Positions 25,376 through 33,455 of a DNA stretch of 64,000 nt are shown piece by piece. The notes beneath the pieces are model-generated. The model was not told the DNA's origin, ran no database searches, and was given only the letters and a program-made list of their open reading frames with translations. The stretch is from an uncultured Flavobacteriales bacterium (GTDB lineage: Bacteria; Bacteroidota; Bacteroidia; Flavobacteriales; Crocinitomicaceae), in the NCBI GenBank assembly GCA_946480085.1, contig CAMLHZ010000005.1, forward strand, positions 164,047 to 228,046, in the 5' to 3' direction. The translations under genes were made by a program, and so were the position numbers. How positions within the stretch are numbered: position 1 is the stretch's first letter; the number at the start of each line of letters is the position of its first letter.

Positions 25376-27046
25376 TTATCGCTCTTTAATGAACTCCTTC
25401 ACTAAGATTCCTTTCGAAGTCGTCATGCGCAAAAGATACAATCCATTTTGTAAATCACTTACATCAATAGTCGAAGCGTTCATTTCAAGATTAAATTTCA
25501 TAACAATTTGACCTGTGATTGAAACAATTTCAATTGCCGCATTTTCGTTTAGCGAAAGATGAAATTGGTTTGAAACAGGATTCGGATACAGTAGTATGTT
25601 ATCCATAGATTCATTGGCCAATGAAAGTTGGCTGTGCGGATTTCCCAATTCAGCTAAAAAATACTCTGAAGAACATTCGTGGTTTTTTGTCAGCAGAATA
25701 TTGTCGAATTGCGCTGAGTCGCTGTTGAAAGCTCCGGTTGTATAAATATTTCCATAAATATCGCTCACCATTCCAGTAGGTTGAAGGAAGGCACAATAAC
25801 TGGATGAATTCGCAGTGTGTAATGCGCTTAGTGTACCATCGGGCTGAAAACGTGCAACATGTAACATCATTCCTGTTATAGAAATAGTATCGTTGTCAAG
25901 CAACCATTCCGGGCTTGTAGAATATCCGGAAACACAAATATTTCCCCAATGATCTACACATAAACCTGTTCCTACATCTTCATTCGTTCCACCAATGCTT
26001 TTTGCCCAGACAGTATTTCCATTGTTATCATATTTTACGAAGAACTGATCCTTGTATCCTCGAGCCGGAATAGAAACCCCATTTCCAAAATCCTGCATTC
26101 CTGTGAGCCATGCTGTTCCTGTAATGTAAGTATTTCCTTCAATGTCGTTGCAGATACTTCTAACGTCGTCGGCGTAAGTGTTTCCTGCCAAACGAAGCCA
26201 GTATATACTACCAGACGGTGAGAATTTTGCTGTAAAAAATCGCTCATCTGATGCCGGACGTGTGATTGTGTCAAAAACCCGCATCGTTGTACTGGTTGAA
26301 TTTCCCGTAAGGTAAATGTTTCCCGACTGATCTATGGAAAGCGCCCGTGGTTCATCTTTACCATAACCACCCATTCGTTTTACCCAGTTGAGACCTCCGG
26401 TTGAGGAAAATCGTGCAAACCAGATATCGCCAAAACACCCAACATTCGGATTTTGAACAACGGTTCCACCTATCATAAGCGTATTGCAAGAGAAATCTCC
26501 AGCTACATAAACATTTCCAAGTGAGTCATTGATAATCGCTCTACCGAATTGATAACCGTCATAAGCTCCCGGTTGTGCGCAAACGTTCTTTACCCATAAC
26601 TGATTACCGGCTGAATTTAGTTTTAATACAAATCCACTGCTTCCGTTGTTCGAAACAAAAGTAGAACTTCCGAATATGGCGATCCCGGAATACCAGCCAG
26701 TTACATAAACAGATCCGTCGTTGGAAACACTAATAGCTGTTGCCTGACCACTTTGTTGACCACCGTATGCCCAAAGCACTTCATGGTACGCATTGTATTT
26801 TGCAATGAAAATGGTATAGTTGGTGGTGTCCTGAGCGTTAAGTGTAACAGATCCCAACGTAATTGCTTTCTGAAAAGAACCCGCGACATAAATGTTCCCT
26901 TGTTTATCCGTGCAAATGGTGTTTCCGGCGCTTTTACTCATTCCACCACCAGTTTCCGCCCAATCCCAATTTAAGTTTTGTGCATTAGCTGATGAAAAAG
27001 AAAGCATAGATAACAAGGCAATCAGAAAAGAATGAAATCTGTTCAT
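25376..27046 (-). CDS. Type IX cargo with SBBP propeller repeats
   Basis: Signal peptide ending SSANAQ. Residues ~40-460 carry nine or so SBBP/beta-propeller repeats of the form D-x-x-G-N-I/V-Y-V/T-x-G (DKQGNIYVAGSF, NDSLGNVYVAGDFS, DIEGNTYITGTAWL, DIYGNIYTTGAFN). The C-terminus is a type A sorting domain (LYPNPVSNQF, NGLYLLRM, final KEFIKER). It is probably a surface-exposed propeller; SBBP repeats have no single known ligand. Confidence 0.85.
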   Translation of the reverse strand: MNRFHSFLIALLSMLSFSSANAQNLNWDWAETGGGMSKSAGNTICTDKQGNIYVAGSFQKAITLGSVTLNAQDTTNYTIFIAKYNAYHEVLWAYGGQQSGQATAISVSNDGSVYVTGWYSGIAIFGSSTFVSNNGSSGFVLKLNSAGNQLWVKNVCAQPGAYDGYQFGRAIINDSLGNVYVAGDFSCNTLMIGGTVVQNPNVGCFGDIWFARFSSTGGLNWVKRMGGYGKDEPRALSIDQSGNIYLTGNSTSTTMRVFDTITRPASDERFFTAKFSPSGSIYWLRLAGNTYADDVRSICNDIEGNTYITGTAWLTGMQDFGNGVSIPARGYKDQFFVKYDNNGNTVWAKSIGGTNEDVGTGLCVDHWGNICVSGYSTSPEWLLDNDTISITGMMLHVARFQPDGTLSALHTANSSSYCAFLQPTGMVSDIYGNIYTTGAFNSDSAQFDNILLTKNHECSSEYFLAELGNPHSQLSLANESMDNILLYPNPVSNQFHLSLNENAAIEIVSITGQIVMKFNLEMNASTIDVSDLQNGLYLLRMTTSKGILVKEFIKER

Positions 27047-27104
27047 GTCAAAGGTTTGTTTTGGATCTGTTCTAAAAACGAAGAGAGTTATTAAAAGTTG
27101 CCGA

Positions 27105-27205
27105 AATAATTACAAATTACGAGTTACAAATTACCAATGGTGTTTTTCGTTCAACTGTTTAGTCATTAGTAATTGGTCATTTGCAATTAGTCATTCTTAA
27201 TTCTC
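27105..27205. repeat. AATTAC-type inverted repeat element
   Basis: Repeated AATTAC / GTAATT motifs (ATTACAAATTACGAGTTACA; then AGTAATTGGTCATTTGCAAT) facing each other around a central non-repeat. A related element stands at 47697-47805. Such intergenic elements are frequent in flavobacteria; nature unknown. Confidence 0.4.
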
Positions 27206-27213
27206 TATCTTTG
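27180..27213 (+). promoter_or_regulatory. Promoter of the YfiR-SpoIIE phosphatase gene
   Basis: TTTG at 27180-27183 and TATCTTTG at 27206-27213, 22 nt apart, match the Bacteroidota consensus. The -7 box is 58 bp from the ATG at 27272. Confidence 0.55.
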
Positions 27214-27271
27214 CGCCGCGAACCCATGCAAAAAGCTATATCACTATTTCGAACAAATTATTGATCGTGGT

Positions 27272-29059
27272 ATGGACATGAATTTTTTAGTTAATATATT
27301 CCATTTTCGTTTGAAGCTTGTGATCGCTTTCACAGCTGCTTGCTTTGCATTTCCTGTTGTTTCATCTGCTCAACTTTCTCGTTCTGATGAATCTGTTGCG
27401 TCGAGTATTTATACAATTATGCTGAATACGACATGGGAAAATCAGTCGTCGTTTCAAGCGTTCAAGATTGGAGTGTTGGATAGTGACACCACGCTTTACG
27501 GAATCATTCGAAGAAAATACGAGGGAATTACGCTTAAAGGAAAAAAAGTAGCTGTTCAGCATTTCAAAAGTGTGGAGGCAGTTGGTGCTACACAGGTTTT
27601 GTGCGTTGATAAGAAATTCAACAAAAAGATAGAAGAGATTGCTGCGGCTACCGCCGGAAATCATACGCTTCTGATAACGAATCTTTGTAAGAACGACGAT
27701 TATAGAATGGTCAATTTTAATGGTCGACTAAAAGACGATGATTTTAAAGTGAACAAAGAAAACATGGCGGCTGCCGGTTTAAAATTGACAGATCAGTTTA
27801 AAGAGTACATGGAAGGCACCATGGCCTGGGAAGAACTGTTGAAGGAAGCCAACTCGAAACTTGAAAAAGAATCCGAAAAAGTTCAGGCGAAAGAGAAGAC
27901 CATTGCAGCGCAGGGCAAGAAAATCAATTATCAGAAAATGACAATTGAAGAGAAAGTGCGAATGCTGGATGAACAAGGATCTATTCTTGAAGAACAGGAC
28001 GAGAAAATAGAAGAACAGTCGAAGGAAATTTATCTGCGTGAGCAAACTTTGCTAGAGCAGAAGAACCGTATTTCTGACCAAAAAGGACAAATCAGTGAAA
28101 TTCTGAAAACACTGGGAATGCAGCGCGTGATTCTAATCATGGCATTTTTAATGCTTGTTCTGATTCTTGGAATTGCTTATGTAATGTACAGAAGTTCACA
28201 GGAACGTAAGAAATCGATTATCGATCTTTCTGAACAACATGCAATTGTAAGTTCGCAAAAAGACCAAATCGAAAAGATCTTGTTTGAATTGACGGATAGT
28301 ATTCGCTACGCGCTTCGAATTCAGAATGCTGTTTTACCTAGTGAACAAACGATAAAAGGAACCATTCCGGGCGAGTTTTTTGTGATGTACAAACCAAAAG
28401 ACATCGTTTCAGGAGATTTCTTCTTTGTTGACAGAAGAGGTGATTGGACATTGGTTGCTGTAGCGGATTGTACCGGACACGGTGTTCCGGGAGCGTTTGT
28501 AAGTATGTTGTGTATCAGTTTATTGAATGAAATTGTGAAACAACAGGAATTGAGTCGGGCAGATATTATCCTGAATGAACTCCGTGACAAAGTGATTGAT
28601 TCTCTTCAGCAAAAAGGAATTCAAGGCGAACAAATGGACGGAATGGATATTTCTTTGTTGTTGATCAATAACAAGACGTACAAGTGTCATTGGTCGGGAG
28701 CTAACAATCCATTGTATATTGTTTCTTCGAAAAGCAAGCAGTTGGAAGAGCTCAAACCGGATAAACGTCCAATTGCCATATATCCTGACATGAAAGCCTT
28801 TACCAATCATGAATTGGAAGCTGAAAAAGGAGATATCTTCTATTTGTTCACCGATGGTTATTCAGATCAGTTTGGTGGAGCGAAAGGGAAGAAGTTCATG
28901 AGCCGGAATTTCAAGAACCTGCTTGCTGAAAATGCCCACAAACCAATGAATGAACAAGGTAAGATCCTCGATTCAACCATTGAGAACTGGAAATCTGGCA
29001 ACGGTTCCGACTTTGAACAGATCGATGATATCACGGTTTTGGGGATAAGGATAGGCTAA
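27272..29059 (+). CDS. YfiR-like sensor fused to SpoIIE-type serine phosphatase
   Basis: Order from N to C: signal or anchor (~10-33), a YfiR/DUF4154-like periplasmic domain (~45-165), a long coiled coil of Lys/Glu/Gln heptads (~175-280), a membrane segment (~286-306), and a PP2C/SpoIIE phosphatase domain (~355-595). Metal-binding landmarks include PKDIVSGDFFFVDRRGD, VAVADCTGHGVPGAFVSML and LFTDGYSDQFGG. This suggests a periplasmic signal passed to a cytoplasmic serine/threonine phosphatase acting on an anti-sigma-antagonist-like partner; such a partner is not obvious nearby. The fusion of a YfiR domain to SpoIIE is known in Bacteroidota, but the input is unknown. Confidence 0.8.
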   Translation: MDMNFLVNIFHFRLKLVIAFTAACFAFPVVSSAQLSRSDESVASSIYTIMLNTTWENQSSFQAFKIGVLDSDTTLYGIIRRKYEGITLKGKKVAVQHFKSVEAVGATQVLCVDKKFNKKIEEIAAATAGNHTLLITNLCKNDDYRMVNFNGRLKDDDFKVNKENMAAAGLKLTDQFKEYMEGTMAWEELLKEANSKLEKESEKVQAKEKTIAAQGKKINYQKMTIEEKVRMLDEQGSILEEQDEKIEEQSKEIYLREQTLLEQKNRISDQKGQISEILKTLGMQRVILIMAFLMLVLILGIAYVMYRSSQERKKSIIDLSEQHAIVSSQKDQIEKILFELTDSIRYALRIQNAVLPSEQTIKGTIPGEFFVMYKPKDIVSGDFFFVDRRGDWTLVAVADCTGHGVPGAFVSMLCISLLNEIVKQQELSRADIILNELRDKVIDSLQQKGIQGEQMDGMDISLLLINNKTYKCHWSGANNPLYIVSSKSKQLEELKPDKRPIAIYPDMKAFTNHELEAEKGDIFYLFTDGYSDQFGGAKGKKFMSRNFKNLLAENAHKPMNEQGKILDSTIENWKSGNGSDFEQIDDITVLGIRIG

Positions 29060-29062
29060 TTC

Positions 29063-30601
29063 TCAGAATTTCCAGACCAATCCGGTTGAACCACCGAACC
29101 ATAATGTGTTATCGTAATTTCTATGTGTGGAGACCATTTCCTTCATGAAGCGAACTTCTGTGCGAACATCCCAGTATAAATTCTCCCTGATCGGATATTC
29201 CATTCCGAAGTTGAAATAAGCGGACAAAGTATACGTCCAGTAGTTGTAATGCATCCATTTTTCAGGTTGCGAGCCATTACTTGAAATGTATCTGGCGTTA
29301 ACAGCATAGGGGAAAGTATGTAATGTTCCAATGCGCTCGTAAAACTGCAGTTTTCCTTTCGGTTTAAAGTCGAAACGGAATGCAAGTGGAATACCAAGGT
29401 TGTAAACTCTTCCTTCAACAGGTTGAAGTGCTGAAGGAGCTATGGAAGCGATGTCCGTGTTCGGTTCTTGTGTTGTTAATTGCATTCCACCTTGAAGACC
29501 GCTTTCCAACCAAAGACGTTTTCCTATTCTTCTACTCACTTGAATGTCAGCACTCCAATATAAATGAGCCGGAAGTGATTTCGAAGTTGAGTTGGTGAGC
29601 ATCTCCAAACTGATATACTGATCTTGCTCAAAATTGATGAGGTACGCATTTCCATAAGTCGCGCCAACGTGACCGCCAAGCATCCATTTCGCTGGTCGAG
29701 ATGGAGGTGGAGGAGAAAAGGAACCTGGTTTTTGAGGCGCAGAAGAATCAGAGAACGAAGAATCATTTTTTTGAGAATTACTGGCTGTTAGTGAATCATT
29801 GGATTTTTCAGAATCATTTCCTTCAGCGCTTAAATTCTCCGGATTGTTGGATCCATTCAACTCTGCATTGCTTGGAAGATTGTCCTTATTATTTGAAGCA
29901 TCACTCAAATGTGTATCGTTTACCTTTGGATTTGAAACCTCAGCTTGTTGAGTGCTGATTGTTCCAGGATAAGTTGACGTGGCTTTTTTCGTTGTGCGAT
30001 GGATTGTTTTCTTTTTTACAGTCGGTTTGGATAATTCTTTGGCTTGTTTTTGATTTTTAGAGATTCCATTTTTCCGACGTTTACTGTTCTTTGCGATTAT
30101 CGATTTCTTACCATTTGACTGGATTTCAGACATATTCTTCTTTTCTGAAGAGGTGATTTGCTGAGTTGTTGTCGGGAGAGGTTTCGTGTTGTTCTCTGAA
30201 TCAGAAGTTAAAGTCGAAGTGTGCGTATTCGTATGTCCATTTTTAGAAGAAGATGTAGTTAAAGGCTCATTCGTTTCTGATGTCGATTTGTCGTTTGTTT
30301 GTTGCGAATGACCAGTTGATTCTGCTGCAATCATCTTGTTGTTTAATGAAGGTGTTCCATTGGAAGAAGTCATCCAAATTGTAAATGCAATACCAGATGC
30401 GATCATAAATCCTGCCGACGCCCAGAAAAGAGATTTCCATGAAAATGTTGAGCGCTTCGGTTGAGCAGCTGCTCCGGCGTCTAGTCCAGCGGAAACGGCA
30501 TCCCAAAGTCCTTCCGATGGCTTCGCACCGAAATTCTCGAATTTGTCCGATAAACTTCCTCTGTTTTCGCTATTTTGCATAACTCCAAGTTTTTGATTCA
30601 T
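29063..30601 (-). CDS. Dual-membrane anti-sigma factor (Dma-like)
   Basis: Residues 1-50 form an anti-sigma-type N-terminus (LSDKFENFGAKPSEGLWDAV), followed by a single inner-membrane segment at ~57-77, then a Ser/Thr/Asn/Lys-rich, probably disordered periplasmic linker of about 225 residues, a proline stretch (SPPPPSRP), and a ~210-residue outer-membrane beta-barrel (GGHVGATYGNAYLINF ... LWFGGSTGLVWKF). One chain would bridge both membranes. This matches the dual-membrane anti-sigma (Dma) proteins described in Bacteroidota, which pair with an ECF sigma and affect vesicle formation. The ECF sigma gene overlaps it upstream. Start could be 30580 (next Met). Confidence 0.75.
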   Translation of the reverse strand: MNQKLGVMQNSENRGSLSDKFENFGAKPSEGLWDAVSAGLDAGAAAQPKRSTFSWKSLFWASAGFMIASGIAFTIWMTSSNGTPSLNNKMIAAESTGHSQQTNDKSTSETNEPLTTSSSKNGHTNTHTSTLTSDSENNTKPLPTTTQQITSSEKKNMSEIQSNGKKSIIAKNSKRRKNGISKNQKQAKELSKPTVKKKTIHRTTKKATSTYPGTISTQQAEVSNPKVNDTHLSDASNNKDNLPSNAELNGSNNPENLSAEGNDSEKSNDSLTASNSQKNDSSFSDSSAPQKPGSFSPPPPSRPAKWMLGGHVGATYGNAYLINFEQDQYISLEMLTNSTSKSLPAHLYWSADIQVSRRIGKRLWLESGLQGGMQLTTQEPNTDIASIAPSALQPVEGRVYNLGIPLAFRFDFKPKGKLQFYERIGTLHTFPYAVNARYISSNGSQPEKWMHYNYWTYTLSAYFNFGMEYPIRENLYWDVRTEVRFMKEMVSTHRNYDNTLWFGGSTGLVWKF

Positions 30602-31154
30602 CTTCAGTTGCTTCTCTGTCGATCATTTCGCGTAAAAGCAATCGTGCTCTGCTGTATTGGGATTTTGAAGTCCCTTCTGAAATTCCAAGTAAACCGCCAA
30701 TTTCCTGATGGGTATAACCTTCAACTGCATATAAATTGAACACCGTACGAAATCCATTTGGTAAACGCTGGATCTTTTCCAATAAAGCCTCCAGATTTAA
30801 TTGTTCTATGGCATCGTCACTAGCGATTGGATTAAAATCGGTCATTTCAAAAACCTGTGTCAAATGGTGTTTCACAGATTTGTTCGATCGATAATGTTCC
30901 AGTGCCGTGTTAACCGTTATCTTTCTTGCCCAGGCTCCCAACGGACCTTTTTCGGTGTATTGATCCAGTTTATTGAATATCCGAATGAAAGATTCCTGCA
31001 GTACGTCTTCTGCTTCCACCTCGTCCTGACAATACCGCAAACAAACTCCCTTCATCATGTACGAGAATCGCATAAACAGCTCGTGTTGAGCGGGCCTGAT
31101 CTGTTTCCTACAGGCTTTTATTAAATCGTTATCCGTACAGTTTTTATAGTTCAT
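30570..31154 (-). CDS. ECF-family RNA polymerase sigma factor
   Basis: Sigma2 is seen as ELFMRFSYMMKGVCLRYCQD and DVLQESFIRIFNKLDQY, followed by KGPLGAWARKITVNTALEHY. Sigma4 is LPNGFRTVFNLYAVEGYTHQ and EIGGLLGISEGTSKSQYSRA, the helix-turn-helix for the -35 region. No other domain is attached. The ATG at 31154 is preferred over 31190. The 3' end overlaps the Dma-like anti-sigma gene by 32 bp (11 bp if the shorter start is used), so the pair is translationally coupled and should be a functional sigma/anti-sigma unit. Confidence 0.9.
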   Translation of the reverse strand: MNYKNCTDNDLIKACRKQIRPAQHELFMRFSYMMKGVCLRYCQDEVEAEDVLQESFIRIFNKLDQYTEKGPLGAWARKITVNTALEHYRSNKSVKHHLTQVFEMTDFNPIASDDAIEQLNLEALLEKIQRLPNGFRTVFNLYAVEGYTHQEIGGLLGISEGTSKSQYSRARLLLREMIDREATEDESKTWSYAK

Positions 31155-31301
31155 ACTTCGAAATAATTTCCACCGCAGCGGACTCATCACAAGTGTTCAG
31201 TATTCAAAAATCAGTTATTCAAAAAATCAAGGTCTTAAAATTGAAAGTCGTTATAGTTTGTTGAAGTTTATTCTTCTATTTGGAGGATTGAATCCAACAA
31301 A

Positions 31302-31844
31302 CTAACGGAAGGAAATCCCCAGTCGGAACTCGATATAGTTAAAGTTGTTAATTACGGTTTGATTAGAATAAGGAAGTTCCTCCAACAACATCGTATCCGG
31401 AATTCGTTGATTCGTATAAACAAACCGATATCCGACTGATGTTGTGATTCCGAAGTATTTTGAGATATAATGTGTTATTCCAATATTCGCTCCAAATGAA
31501 TATCCTCCCTGGTCGGAATAATAATCATTCAGTGCCGCAAGATAACCTCCGCAAGCTCCAATGAAGGGCTTTGTATCGCCTTTCCCAAAATTGTATCTCG
31601 ATTCCACCATGATTGGAACGTAACTGCCAACATCATGAGATTCTAGGCCAAGCGCCAATCCAAGATCAACATGATTCAGAGATATCCCGTTAGCGAGTTG
31701 TAATGAGATAGAGGTGTAATTTCCGGTGAGAACTCCTGTTGTTAACCTTCCGTAATAGCCCATTTTGGGTTTTTCCAGCTGTGAATAGCCTTTCAGAGAA
31801 AGCACTGCGAATAATAGAATTGATAATATATATTTCATGTTCAA
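31302..31844 (-). CDS. Outer-membrane beta-barrel protein, paralog 2
   Basis: Signal peptide ending LKGYSQ, then a small porin-like barrel of ~155 residues (PKMGYYGRLTTGVLTG, VDLGLALGLESHDVGSYVPI, ESRYNFGKGDTKPFIGACGG, SKYFGITTSVGYRF) ending in RLGISFR. About half of the residues match the neighbour at 31882 by eye, so it arose by tandem duplication. It stands immediately upstream of the ECF sigma gene on the same strand and might be part of its regulon. Function otherwise unknown. Confidence 0.75.
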   Translation of the reverse strand: MNMKYILSILLFAVLSLKGYSQLEKPKMGYYGRLTTGVLTGNYTSISLQLANGISLNHVDLGLALGLESHDVGSYVPIMVESRYNFGKGDTKPFIGACGGYLAALNDYYSDQGGYSFGANIGITHYISKYFGITTSVGYRFVYTNQRIPDTMLLEELPYSNQTVINNFNYIEFRLGISFR

Positions 31845-31881
31845 TGTATAAAAGTGAAGTAATTGGATTCAGGCGGGTTGA

Positions 31882-32421
31882 TCAATGAATTACAAGTCCT
31901 ACGCGTAATTCCAGGCGATTTCTGTCATGAATAACGTTTTGTCCGTAGTAATACCATTCGTGTGTATGATTCCATGCCGGAAAATCGTTTGATGTACGTG
32001 AATAACGGTAGCCAATTGCAGTAGTAATTCCAATGTGTTTTGAGAAGTAATGCGCAATTCCAGCCGTAGCACCCACAGTATAACCGCCATTATAAGTGTA
32101 ATAACTGTTCATTGCAGACAAGTAACCGCCAAAAATTCCAACGAAAGGTTGCGTGGTGCCTTTTCCAAAATTGTAGCGCGATTCAAGCAGAATAGGTGCG
32201 TAGCCGCTTTGATCATGAACTTCAAGCCCTATTCCCAATCCAAGATCAACATGACCTATGGAAATGCCGTTAGACATTTGAAAGGAAATGGAAGAAGTTT
32301 CTCCGGTTAAAATTCCAGCCGAACCTCTGGCATAATAGCCAATTTTAGATGTTTCAGTGGTTTGTGAATGTGCATTCAGACATAGTCCTATGAAGAAAAG
32401 TATACAAGGTATTTGTTTCAT
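31882..32421 (-). CDS. Outer-membrane beta-barrel protein, paralog 1
   Basis: Paralog of the next gene: SKIGYYARGSAGILTGETSS, HVDLGLGIGLEVHDQSGYAP, ESRYNFGKGTTQPFVGIFGG, SKHIGITTAIGYRY, ending ELRVGLVIH. Signal peptide ends NAHSQ. The spacing of 37 bp to the second copy implies one transcript. The shared RYNFGKG-x-x-x-P-F-x-G core is the turn between two barrel hairpins. Substrate or partner unknown. Confidence 0.75.
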   Translation of the reverse strand: MKQIPCILFFIGLCLNAHSQTTETSKIGYYARGSAGILTGETSSISFQMSNGISIGHVDLGLGIGLEVHDQSGYAPILLESRYNFGKGTTQPFVGIFGGYLSAMNSYYTYNGGYTVGATAGIAHYFSKHIGITTAIGYRYSRTSNDFPAWNHTHEWYYYGQNVIHDRNRLELRVGLVIH

Positions 32422-32710
32422 CTTATTTTTTTTGCGATTCTATTTGGAATACTTTTTTTCGGCCGAAAGAACACTATTCAAAGTTAATCTGTTTTTACCC
32501 CTGATGAAGCAAATTGAAAAAGGGTTGCATGCAGATTTGAGGTTTTCGAAGATTTTTGAAAAAACAGTATTTTGAGACATAGGAAATCTCATTGCCAACG
32601 ATGAAGAAGCCAAAAGAAAAGACGCTGAAAAACAGGGTTTAAGCAGTAAACATGGTGAATAGGTCAATCATCTGCTTAGTAATTTGTCATTCACAATTTT
32701 TGAACAATAA

Positions 32711-33274
32711 TTATCTGCCTGAAGTACTCCAATGAAATCCGTGTCGCCAACCGGTCCAAACTAAACGTCGCCTAGCTTTTTTCTTTTTTACTGTTGATCG
32801 TTGTAGAGAGTCATCATTCGTTTTTATCTCCAACTCTTTGGGTTCAGTAATTGTTGGGGGCGTTTCGATAAATTGCAATTCATCCTTCACTTCAGGTACT
32901 GGAACCAAAACCTCAACCTCCACACGTCTGTTCAGTGCAAAATTCTCTTCTGTTGTATTGGGAACTAGAGGCTTTCTTTCGCCATAAAAAGAGATGCTGA
33001 TCTTTGTGCTATCCACGTTTTTTGAAATTAGATAATCTCTAACCGCAATGGCTCTTTTCTCTGACAGTTGATTATTGTAATCTTCATTTCCAATAAAGTC
33101 GGTATGCCCGCTTAGTTCAATGCTATAATCCGATAATAAATCAAGTTTTGCAGCTACTTTATCCAATTCTTGTGTGGCTTTCTGATCTAAAATAGCAGAA
33201 TTGTAAGCAAAACAAACGGTTGTCATAATAACAATGATGGATGTGACAAGGGCAAGTGCAGCGTTCTTTTTCAT
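32711..33274 (-). CDS. OmpA-family peptidoglycan-binding protein
   Basis: After an N-terminal signal/anchor (~8-24), an OmpA C-terminal-like domain starts at once (IELSGHTDFIGNEDYNNQLS, EKRAIAVRDYL, SISFYGERKP, NRRVEVEVLV), which normally binds peptidoglycan. A ~60-residue tail follows, ending very basic with TVKKKKARRRLVWTGWRHG. This reverses the usual order, where the OmpA domain is last. No barrel is present. Function: periplasmic wall attachment, possibly with the basic tail binding an anionic polymer (inference). Confidence 0.8.
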   Translation of the reverse strand: MKKNAALALVTSIIVIMTTVCFAYNSAILDQKATQELDKVAAKLDLLSDYSIELSGHTDFIGNEDYNNQLSEKRAIAVRDYLISKNVDSTKISISFYGERKPLVPNTTEENFALNRRVEVEVLVPVPEVKDELQFIETPPTITEPKELEIKTNDDSLQRSTVKKKKARRRLVWTGWRHGFHWSTSGR

Positions 33275-33455
33275 TTGATTCTTAGGATGTTGTTAGGATG
33301 AATTTAATAAAAATCAATGATGAGTAATGATTCCATTTCTTAAATGGTTAGGAATTATACTCTTGTGTGAAATATGCAAAATTCTATGAAATTAGAGTAA
33401 CGTCTACTATACGAATGATATTGAACTTGCGCTTATCAATTTTAATATAAAGTAT

